Below the pieces are notes generated by a model. It did not search any database. It was not told the DNA's origin and worked only from the letters and a program-made list of their open reading frames with translations. The position numbers were made by a program, and so were the translations under genes. DNA of 12,654 nucleotides from Gemmatimonadota bacterium (GTDB taxonomy: Bacteria > Gemmatimonadota > Gemmatimonadetes > Gemmatimonadales > GWC2-71-9): contig QHTY01000079.1 of NCBI GenBank assembly GCA_003220985.1, positions 1,835 through 14,488 of the forward strand, written 5' to 3'. This document shows positions 6,452 through 12,442 of the stretch, in pieces. Every line of letters begins with the position of its first letter. Position 1 is the first letter of the stretch.

Positions 6452-7732
6452 TTGCGGCTCGCCGCGCCCGCCGTCGCCATGATGGCCTGCCATTTCTCCT
6501 TCAACCTGATCGACAGCATCTGGGTGGGTCGGCTCATCGGACCGGCGGCGCTCGCGTCGGTCTCGACGGCGGGGTTCTACATCTGGGTGGCGCTCAGTCT
6601 CGGCGAGATGGTCGAGATCGGATTGATCGCGGTCGCCGCGCGCCGGCATGGCGAGGGACACCCGGAGCGCGCGGCGCGCGTCGCCGCGGCCGCCGTGGTC
6701 TACGCACTGCTCGCGGGTGTGGGCGTCAGCATCGTCGGCTGGTCGGCGGCCGGCACGATGTTTCGCGTCATGACGGTGCCGCCCGAGGTCGCCACACTCG
6801 GGCACGCGTATCTCTCCACCTGGTTGCTCGGCGCTCCGCTCGTGTTCGGATTCTTCGCCATCGAGGCCACGTTCCGTGCCTCGGGCGATACCCGAACACC
6901 TTTCCTGATGCTCGCGGGCTCCGTGGGCGTCTCCATCGCGCTCGATCCGCTGCTCATCGCCGGCGTGGGCCCGTTCCCGCGGCTCGGCGTCGAGGGTGCG
7001 GCACTGGCGTCGGTGATGGTGCGCGGCGGCGGGTTCCTGCTCGGATTGGTCATCGCGCTGCGGCGCGGCCTGGTCCGGGTCGCGGCGCCGGATTGGCGGG
7101 CGATCCCGACGATCATACGCATCGGCGCGCCATTGTCGTTAGCGGGCGTGCTTCTGTCGATCATCTATATGTGGCTCACGCGGTTCACGTCGCGGTTCGG
7201 TACGCCGGCGCTCGCGGCCCTGGGCGTGGGCCATAAGATGGAAGGGCTCGGCTTTATCGCGATCAGCGGCTTTGCGCTCGCGGCCAGCGCACTCGTCGGC
7301 CAGAATCTCGGCGCACGGCAGGAAGCACGGGCGCGGGAGGCCGTACGGCTGACTGTCGGCTATTGCCTGGTGGTCACCGTGACCACGGCCGTGGCGTTTC
7401 TGCTGATCCCCGGGCGTCTCGTGGCACTGTTCACCCACGATGCGCAGGTGATCAAGGATGGCGTACTGTACCTGCGCGTGATCTCATTCGCGCAGATCGG
7501 GCAGAGTTTCGAGTTGATTCTCGAAGGCGCATTGGCGGGGGCGGGTTACACGTTCTGGCCACAGATCGTGAGCACCAGCTTGACGGCGATGCGCATTCCG
7601 CTGGGCGCCTGGTGGTCGCGGGGCATCGGTCTGCTCGGTATCTGGCTCGCGTTGAGTGTCACCGCGATCTCGCGCGGGATCGCCATGATTGTCTTCTGGA
7701 AGGCCGGGCGCTGGCATGCCGTCAGGGTCTGA
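6449..7732 (+). CDS. MATE-family multidrug/toxin exporter
   Basis: A polytopic inner-membrane protein of at least 427 residues with about 12 hydrophobic segments in two similar halves, as in NorM/DinF-type MATE antiporters that expel organic cations or metabolites using a Na+ or H+ gradient. The first helix reads LRLAAPAVAMMACHFSFNLID followed by SIWVGRLIGPAALASVS. The second half begins about residue 220 (APDWRAIPTIIRIGAPLSLAG) and includes GVGHKMEGLGFIAISGFALA, typical of the family. Substrate cannot be read from sequence. GTG 6449 is the first canonical start, but the frame is open back to 6362 and the preceding residues (GPLRPVV) match the usual MATE lead-in before helix 1. A non-standard start is therefore possible, for example CTG 6437. 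The stop lies 3 bp before the SAM hydrolase ATG. Confidence 0.93.
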   Translation: MLRLAAPAVAMMACHFSFNLIDSIWVGRLIGPAALASVSTAGFYIWVALSLGEMVEIGLIAVAARRHGEGHPERAARVAAAAVVYALLAGVGVSIVGWSAAGTMFRVMTVPPEVATLGHAYLSTWLLGAPLVFGFFAIEATFRASGDTRTPFLMLAGSVGVSIALDPLLIAGVGPFPRLGVEGAALASVMVRGGGFLLGLVIALRRGLVRVAAPDWRAIPTIIRIGAPLSLAGVLLSIIYMWLTRFTSRFGTPALAALGVGHKMEGLGFIAISGFALAASALVGQNLGARQEARAREAVRLTVGYCLVVTVTTAVAFLLIPGRLVALFTHDAQVIKDGVLYLRVISFAQIGQSFELILEGALAGAGYTFWPQIVSTSLTAMRIPLGAWWSRGIGLLGIWLALSVTAISRGIAMIVFWKAGRWHAVRV

Positions 7733-7735
7733 GCC

Positions 7736-8476
7736 ATGACGATCGTCACGCTGCTTTCTGACTTCGGCACCGTCGACAGCTACGTGGCGGAGATGAGGGG
7801 CGTGCTTTCGACGTACGCGCCGAAGGCCACATTGGTCGATATCACTCATGATGTGTCGCCCGGCGATGTGCGTGCCGCACAGTACATCCTCAGCCGGACC
7901 TGGATGTTCTTTCCCGAAGGCACGATTTACGTCGCCGTGGTGGACGCGGGCGTTGGAACGGAGCGGCGAGTGCTCGGGGCAACGCGATTTGGTCGGTACT
8001 TTCTGGCCCCGGACAACGGGCTGCTTTCCTTCTTGTCCTTGAATGCGACATTCATCTCCATCCCGGTGCTCCCGGAAGCGGCGCCGACGTTCCATGGCCG
8101 CGACGTCTTTGCGCCCGCCGCGGGCGTGCTGGCGAACGGGGGATCGTTCGAGTCCCTGGGCTCGGCAATTACCGATCCGCTCTATTTGCCGTTGCCGATT
8201 CCGAAGACCGACGGAGATGCGGTCGTGGGTGAAGTGCTCCATGTCGATCGCTTCGGGACGCTGGTCTCGAACATTGCACCCAACGCCCTGAAGCCCGGAG
8301 CCAGCATTCAGGTCGGAGGCGTAGACGTGGGTCCGCTGCGCCGTACGTTCGCGGACGTCGCAGCGGGGGCGCTGCTGGCGTTTACGGGCTCTGGGGGTAC
8401 GGTAGAGATCGCGGTGCGCGACGGCAGTGCGACGCGGATGTTGGGGTTGGGCGTCGGCGCGGAGGTGCGTGCATGA
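7736..8476 (+). CDS. SAM hydroxide adenosyltransferase (DUF62 / SAM hydrolase)
   Basis: A cytosolic enzyme of 246 residues that, by family knowledge, splits S-adenosylmethionine with a hydroxide ion to give adenosine and methionine. It is related to fluorinase and chlorinase. Signatures: N-terminal TLLSDFGTVDSYVAEMRGV with SAM-binding D9, then ITHDVSPGDVRAAQYIL. The family triad is D70 in VVDAGVG, R77 in TERRVL and H120 in FHGRDVFAP; the Asp-Arg spacing of seven matches the archaeal enzymes. The C-terminal barrel starts near residue 163 (GEVLHVDRFGTLVSNI). The intact triad argues for the hydrolase over a halogenase. The gene is 3 bp after MATE and overlaps the next gene by 4 bp (ATGA), so it sits in an operon. 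Its physiological purpose is unclear across the family. Confidence 0.93.
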   Translation: MTIVTLLSDFGTVDSYVAEMRGVLSTYAPKATLVDITHDVSPGDVRAAQYILSRTWMFFPEGTIYVAVVDAGVGTERRVLGATRFGRYFLAPDNGLLSFLSLNATFISIPVLPEAAPTFHGRDVFAPAAGVLANGGSFESLGSAITDPLYLPLPIPKTDGDAVVGEVLHVDRFGTLVSNIAPNALKPGASIQVGGVDVGPLRRTFADVAAGALLAFTGSGGTVEIAVRDGSATRMLGLGVGAEVRA

Positions 8477-8853
8477 CGAGCGTAAAAACTTGGGATCCGC
8501 TGAAGACAAGCGAGGGCGAAAGGCGTTTGGAAGGTTTCCTACGCCTTTGTGACGTGTTGATCTGGCTCGGATTGGGCTCAACCGTGACGGGTGGGTATGC
8601 GTGGCCCAACGCAAAGATTCTCGGGTTGGGAGTGAGCCTCATTACGGTCTCTGCTACAGTCAAGCTGGCCGGTGTGGTCGTTGCGTACCTCGTGATGTCG
8701 TCACGCAAAACGAACGACGAAATCGCGCCCTGGATCCGGCGTTGGACGCGCATTGCGAGTGTCTTCATTGCGCTTCTCGCGCTGTACGTGATCGTCGCCG
8801 TCCCGAGTCTTGTGTTCGGATTGGCGCGGTCCTGGTCATCTGGTGGAGCGTGA
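8473..8853 (+). CDS. Small membrane protein of unknown function, three predicted helices
   Basis: A 126-residue protein not recognised. Hydrophobic stretches lie at about 26-43, 49-75 and 94-117; the N-terminal 20 residues are charged (TWDPLKTSEGERRLE) and cytosolic-looking, and SRKTNDEIAPWIRRW forms a loop between helices two and three. The ATG overlaps the preceding stop by 4 bp. The end overlaps the next frame by 4 bp (GTGA, 8850-8853). The last residues (RSWSSGGA) look arbitrary, while the neighbouring frame just before its GTG reads GAVLVIWWSVKLFRR, a better membrane segment. One longer protein broken by a frameshift near 8825 is therefore possible. Bases here are less G+C-biased than in flanking genes. 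Confidence 0.65.
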   Translation: MTSVKTWDPLKTSEGERRLEGFLRLCDVLIWLGLGSTVTGGYAWPNAKILGLGVSLITVSATVKLAGVVVAYLVMSSRKTNDEIAPWIRRWTRIASVFIALLALYVIVAVPSLVFGLARSWSSGGA

Positions 8854-9359
8854 AACTGTTTCGTCGCGCCGGTCCCATATCGATTGCCGACCTCGGCGCG
8901 GGATGGACATCGACAGAGGGTGCAGGGATACTCGCGCGCGGGACTAATGTCCTGGGAGGAATTCCCGGATCGTGGGGTCCGGAGCTGGACGCGTTGTTGA
9001 CGGGCGCCTGGCTGGTTGGGGCGATCGTCGTTCGCAGCGTCATGCCGAGCGCATTCGAGCCACGCATCGCAGACCCGAACGAGCTCAAGATTCGTCTGTT
9101 CGCCGTGGTCCAGGCTGAGCGCCGCTATTACATCGCGCACCGCAGCTATTCGAGCGATGTCGCCGGGTTGCGACGTCTTGGCTTCACCGCTATCGATTCC
9201 CTTGTCTCGATCACCGTTGAGGGCCCAGGCTATCGCGCCCTCGCGCGCGATCCGCGCGGTCGTGTCAGTTGTGGTGTTTGGGACGGAGCAACGGTGGGAC
9301 TTCGGATCGAAGGCACGCGACCGGCGGAACCGACATGTTGGGAAGATAGAAAGCAGTAG
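8850..9359 (+). CDS. Hypothetical membrane-anchored protein with pilin-head-like C-terminal domain
   Basis: 169 residues from GTG 8850, which overlaps the previous stop (GTGA). A hydrophobic helix lies at about 48-66 (ALLTGAWLVGAIVVRSVMP). Residues about 79-165 resemble the soluble head of type IV pilin-like proteins: a helix LKIRLFAVVQAERRYYIAHR, the SYSSDVAGLRRLG turn, VSITVEGPGYRALARDP, and two cysteines in CGVWDG (141) and PTCW (163) that could form the C-terminal disulfide loop. There is no prepilin peptidase signal, so it is not a standard pilin. The similarity is from pattern memory, not alignment. The N-terminal 45 residues are Gly-rich and unrecognised. The start is uncertain if the pair with the upstream frame is really one gene. 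The stop codon lies inside the 28-bp palindrome. Confidence 0.6.
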   Translation: MKLFRRAGPISIADLGAGWTSTEGAGILARGTNVLGGIPGSWGPELDALLTGAWLVGAIVVRSVMPSAFEPRIADPNELKIRLFAVVQAERRYYIAHRSYSSDVAGLRRLGFTAIDSLVSITVEGPGYRALARDPRGRVSCGVWDGATVGLRIEGTRPAEPTCWEDRKQ

Positions 9360-9383
9360 GGGCGCAGCATGCTGCGCCCCTAC
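9356..9383. repeat. Perfect 28-bp palindrome, probable bidirectional terminator or dispersed REP-like element
   Basis: The half-site GTAGGGGCGCAGCA (9356-9369) is followed directly by its exact reverse complement (9370-9383). It includes the TAG stop of the upstream plus-strand gene and lies 21 bp from the stop of the convergent anti-sigma gene. Position and GC-rich stem suit a terminator for both directions, although no T-run follows on either side. Palindromes with TAGGGGCG / CGCCCCTA ends recur as dispersed elements in many bacterial genomes from memory, so it may be one copy of a family. Confidence 0.75.
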
Positions 9384-9404
9384 ATTCCTCTTGGATCGAT
9401 CGCC

Positions 9405-9647
9405 TTAGGCCTGCCAATCCCCCGACGGCGTCGGCACCTTCACCTGCGCCATCACCCGGTCCGCGAACCCGGCGCTCGGCGCAAACTTCGGAAGCTGGAC
9501 TAGCTCGAGAATGACTTTGCGCTCGCGTTCGGCTTCGGTCCGGCAGAGGGAGCAATCAGCAAGGTGCATGGCCCGGGCAGCGGGAAGCAGACCCTGCGCC
9601 CAGAGCTCGATTTCGTCGGTCGTGAGATGCATGGAGATGTCAGTCAT
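9405..9647 (-). CDS. Small zinc-finger anti-sigma factor (zf-HC2/ZAS type)
   Basis: An 80-residue soluble protein encoded just after the ECF sigma factor. It contains the zinc-binding HxxxCxxC of ZAS anti-sigma factors: H28, C32 and C35 in MHLADCSLCRTEAE. The N-terminal helix (TTDEIELWAQGLLPAARA) matches the domain's usual start. The C-terminal part (VILELVQLPKFAPSAGFADR) is short and has no membrane helix, so this is a cytosolic, possibly redox- or metal-sensitive type rather than a transmembrane anti-sigma. It would bind and silence the sigma factor until a signal disturbs the zinc site. AGGA lies about 8 nt before the ATG. The 33-bp gap to the sigma gene holds an imperfect repeat of GGCCTGGTTTC. 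Confidence 0.85.
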   Translation of the reverse strand: MTDISMHLTTDEIELWAQGLLPAARAMHLADCSLCRTEAERERKVILELVQLPKFAPSAGFADRVMAQVKVPTPSGDWQA

Positions 9648-9680
9648 TGGGTGTCCTACGGCCTGGTTTCGGCCCTGGTT

Positions 9681-10265
9681 TCAGTCCCGGCGATCTTCCA
9701 GATAACCCCGCAATTCATTACGGGCCCGATGGATATAGGTTTTGACCGTCCCCAGGGGGAGGTCGAGCGTATCCGCGATCTCCTCGTACGAATACCCCTC
9801 CACGTGACGTAGCATAATGCACGACCGATACTCGGGCCGCAGGCGGGCGATGGCCCGCTCGATTGCGGTGCCCAGCTCGCGGCTCTCGACTTCATCCAGC
9901 GGGCTCTCCGCGCGGTCGCCGAGCTGCAGCGACGTCGCGCGCACCTGCTCCGGCGTTTCGGCGCTCGGCGCGCCGTCGAGCGAAAGCGTGTCGATGCTCT
10001 TGCGCCGGAGATGATCGATCGCCGCGTTGTTCGCGATCTTGAAGATCCACGACGAGAACTTGAACTCGGGCCGGTACGATTTGATGCCGTTCAGGACCTT
10101 GATGAACGTTTCCTGCGCGAGGTCCTCGGCGAGCGCGCGATCGCGCACCATCCGATAGAGCAGCGAAAACACCGGACGTTCATAGCGGCGCACGAGCTCC
10201 CGAAATGCCGCGTCATGTCCCTGCTTTGCCCACGCGACGACCTGCTGATCGCTGGCGTCGCTCAG
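9681..10265 (-). CDS. ECF-family RNA polymerase sigma factor
   Basis: A group 4 sigma factor. From the canonical GTG (10193): region 2 VFSLLYRMVRDRALAEDLAQ followed by ETFIKVLNGIKSYRPEFKFS, then SWIFKIANNAAIDHLRRK; region 4 LRPEYRSCIMLRHVEGYSYE followed by EIADTLDLPLGTVKTYIHRA. That start truncates region 2. The frame stays open upstream and encodes SDASDQQVVAWAKQGHDAAF followed by RELV, the normal N-terminus of such sigmas. No ATG, GTG or TTG exists there, so I placed the start at CTG 10265 (194 residues, a usual length). ATA 10292 is another option. The anti-sigma gene follows 33 bp later. Autoregulation is likely but no promoter motif is clear in the 25-bp gap to ubiE, so the promoter probably lies inside the 5' end of ubiE. 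Confidence 0.92.
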   Translation of the reverse strand: MSDASDQQVVAWAKQGHDAAFRELVRRYERPVFSLLYRMVRDRALAEDLAQETFIKVLNGIKSYRPEFKFSSWIFKIANNAAIDHLRRKSIDTLSLDGAPSAETPEQVRATSLQLGDRAESPLDEVESRELGTAIERAIARLRPEYRSCIMLRHVEGYSYEEIADTLDLPLGTVKTYIHRARNELRGYLEDRRD

Positions 10266-10290
10266 GTGGTCCGGCCTATCTTTCGCGCCT

Positions 10291-10980
10291 ATGAGTCGCT
10301 CCGCAGCCTACGTCCGTGACATGTTCACCGCGATCGCACCGCGCTACGACTTCCTGAACCACCTGCTCAGCCTCAACGTGGATCGGTCCTGGCGCCGCAC
10401 CGCCGTCGCGCGACTCGGCTGGGAAGCGAAACCCGACGGCACCTATCTCGACCTCTGCACGGGCACACTCGATCTCGCCGCCGAGTTGGCGCGCCGCGAC
10501 GGGTTTCGCGGCCGTGTGATCGGCGCGGACTTCGTGGTCCCGATGCTCGAGCGCGGTAAGGATAAGGCGCCGCGGACCGTTCCCGTCGCCGCCGACGTGC
10601 TGGCGCTGCCGTTTCCCGCGGCGCGGTTCGACGGCGCCCTGGTGGGATTTGGCGTACGCAACGTTGCCGACCTCGACAGGGCTTTGAGCGAAGCGGCACG
10701 CGTGCTGAAGCCGGGAGCGCGCTTCGTGATCCTTGAATTTGCCACGCCCCGATTCGCGCCGCTGCGCGCGATCTATCTCTTCTATTTTCGCCGGATTCTT
10801 CCCGCCATCGGCCGGCTCGTGTCGAAACATAGAGACGCCTATACCTACCTGCCAGAGTCGGTGCTCGCGTTTCCGGAACCCGAGGCGCTGTCGCAGCGCA
10901 TGGTGGCGGCGGGGTTTTCGCGCGTGGGATTCGAGCGCCTGACCGGCGGCATCTGCGCCGTCCATCATGGCACTCGATAA
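10291..10980 (+). CDS. ubiE: Demethylmenaquinone / 2-polyprenyl-benzoquinol C-methyltransferase
   Basis: A SAM-dependent methyltransferase of 229 residues making the last C-methylation in menaquinone (MenG) or ubiquinone (UbiE) synthesis. The family hallmarks are VRDMFTAIAPRYDFLNHLLS with LNVDRSWRR (8-36), SAM motif I LDLCTGTLDLA (53-63), GADFVVPML (78-86), the signature FGVRNVADLDRALSEAARVL (120-139) followed by KPG, and the C-terminal KHRDAYTYLPESVLAFPEP. In motif I the usual second glycine of GTGD is Leu (GTLD), possibly a lineage variant. It is divergent from the sigma factor with only about 25 bp between, and overlaps ubiD by 14 bp. The neighbours favour quinone work over a generic methyltransferase. 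Menaquinone is the likely product, but that is inferred from presumed lineage. Confidence 0.94.
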   Translation: MSRSAAYVRDMFTAIAPRYDFLNHLLSLNVDRSWRRTAVARLGWEAKPDGTYLDLCTGTLDLAAELARRDGFRGRVIGADFVVPMLERGKDKAPRTVPVAADVLALPFPAARFDGALVGFGVRNVADLDRALSEAARVLKPGARFVILEFATPRFAPLRAIYLFYFRRILPAIGRLVSKHRDAYTYLPESVLAFPEPEALSQRMVAAGFSRVGFERLTGGICAVHHGTR

Positions 10981-12442
10981 TCTTCGGGAGTTCGTCACCG
11001 CGATCGACAAATCGGGCGATCTCACGCAGGTCACCCGTCCCGTGTCGGTCGACAAGGAAATCACCGAAGTCGCCGACCGCTGTATGAAGTCGCCCGGCGG
11101 CGGCCCGGCGCTGCTGTTCACGCAGCCCATTCTGGCGAGCGGCGGCAGGTCTCGATACCCGGTGGCGGTGAACCTGTTCGGCTCAGAGAAGCGCATGTCG
11201 CTCGCGCTCGGCGTCGAGTGCCTCGACCACGTCGGCGCGCGCATCGCCGAGCTGCTCGCGATGAAGGTGCCGGAAGGATTGCTTGGCAAGCTCGCGATGC
11301 TGCCGCGGCTCGCCGAGGTCGCGAAGTTCCCGCCCAAGACGGTGGGCCGTCCAGCCTCCCAGAGCACGGTCCTCAAAGATTCGGACGTCGACCTCAATCA
11401 GTTTCCGGTGCCGATTTGCTGGCCCGAAGACGGCGGGCCCTACATCACACTCGGCGGAGTCATTACGAAGGATCCGGAGTCAGGAGTCAGGAATGTGGGC
11501 ATGTACCGCGTGCAGGTCTTGAGCAAGAACACGCTGGCCATGCACTGGCAACGCCACAAGGTCGGCGCGGCGCACTGGCGCACGATGGCGGAGCGTGGCG
11601 AGACGATGCCCGTGGCGATCGCGCTGGGCGGCGACCCGGCGAGCGTCTATGCCGCCTCGGCGCCGCTCCCACCGACGATCGATGAGTTTCTGTTCGCCGG
11701 CTTCCTGCGCGGCGAGCCCGTCCAGCTCGCCAAAGCCGTCATGTCGGATCTCGACGTCCCCGCGGAGGCTGAGATCGTGATCGAGGGGCACATCGACCCG
11801 CGCGACGAGCTGGTACTCGAGGGCCCGTTCGGCGACCACACGGGGTTCTATTCGCTCGCAGACTACTATCCCAAGGTGCACGTCACCGCCGTGACGTTCC
11901 GCGACGATCCCATCTGGCCGCACACGATCGTGGGCCGGCCGCCCATGGAGGACTATTTCCTCGGCCACGCCACGGAGCGGATCTTCCTGCCGCTGCTGCG
12001 CCTCACCATTCCCGAAATCGTCGATCTGCACATGCCGGCCGAGGGGATCTTTCACAACCTCGTGTTCGTGAGCATCGACAAGCAGTACCCAGGGCAGGCG
12101 TACAAAGTGATGAGCGGGCTGTGGGGGCAGGGGCTGATGTCGCTCGCCAAGGTCATCGTCGTGCTCGACAAAGACGTGAACGTGCGCGATCCCAAGGAAG
12201 CCTGGTGGGTGGCGCTAAATCACATCGATCCGGAACGCGACGTGCGCTTTACCATGGGGCCGATCGACGTGCTCGACCACTCCAGCCGCGGCTTCACGTA
12301 CGGATCGAAAATGGGAATCGATGCGACCCGAAAGTGGAAGGAAGAAGGGTTCACGCGCGACTGGCCGAACAAGATTGTGATGGATCCTGTGACGAAGCAG
12401 AGAGTGGATGCGATGTGGAAGGAGCTCGGGATCGAGTTATGA
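10967..12442 (+). CDS. ubiD: UbiD-family prenylated-FMN-dependent decarboxylase (UbiD/MqnL-like)
   Basis: A decarboxylase of 491 residues, aligning from memory almost one-to-one with E. coli UbiD (497). It would remove the ring carboxylate of a prenylated aromatic acid using prenylated FMN supplied by a UbiX enzyme not in this window. Conserved residues: metal ligands N176 (VRNVGMYR) and E240 (IDEFLFAG); the catalytic set R181, E285 and D290 in LEGPFGDHTG; the C-terminal SKMGIDATRKW. In futalosine-pathway organisms the homologue MqnL acts on a menaquinone precursor, and placement with ubiE and a UbiA prenyltransferase fits either UbiD or MqnL. The ATG overlaps ubiE by 14 bp, and the end overlaps ubiA by 4 bp (ATGA). 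A 7-bp tandem repeat (GGAGTCA twice, 11476-11489) sits in the variable loop before N176. Confidence 0.95.
   Translation: MALDNLREFVTAIDKSGDLTQVTRPVSVDKEITEVADRCMKSPGGGPALLFTQPILASGGRSRYPVAVNLFGSEKRMSLALGVECLDHVGARIAELLAMKVPEGLLGKLAMLPRLAEVAKFPPKTVGRPASQSTVLKDSDVDLNQFPVPICWPEDGGPYITLGGVITKDPESGVRNVGMYRVQVLSKNTLAMHWQRHKVGAAHWRTMAERGETMPVAIALGGDPASVYAASAPLPPTIDEFLFAGFLRGEPVQLAKAVMSDLDVPAEAEIVIEGHIDPRDELVLEGPFGDHTGFYSLADYYPKVHVTAVTFRDDPIWPHTIVGRPPMEDYFLGHATERIFLPLLRLTIPEIVDLHMPAEGIFHNLVFVSIDKQYPGQAYKVMSGLWGQGLMSLAKVIVVLDKDVNVRDPKEAWWVALNHIDPERDVRFTMGPIDVLDHSSRGFTYGSKMGIDATRKWKEEGFTRDWPNKIVMDPVTKQRVDAMWKELGIEL
11476..11492 (+). repeat. 7-bp tandem duplication inside ubiD
   Basis: GGAGTCA occurs twice in a row (11476-11482, 11483-11489), followed by GGA, encoding part of PESGVRNVG in a surface loop just before the metal-binding Asn. 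The unit is not a multiple of three, so a change in copy number would shift the frame. Confidence 0.6.

Noticed and set aside
7484..8614. Long minus-strand open frame (376 codons) opposite the MATE end and the SAM hydrolase gene
   Set aside because: Arg/His-rich, no recognisable domain, fully antisense to two well-supported genes; a GC-rich shadow frame.
10276..11397. Long minus-strand open frame (373 codons) opposite ubiE and ubiD
   Set aside because: Composition is that of a shadow frame; both plus-strand genes carry clear family signatures.
11719..11727. Loss of a catalytic Glu in UbiD (Gln253 where E. coli has Glu)
   Set aside because: Counting along the E. coli protein places its metal-binding E241 at E240 here, which is conserved; Q253 is not an active-site position.
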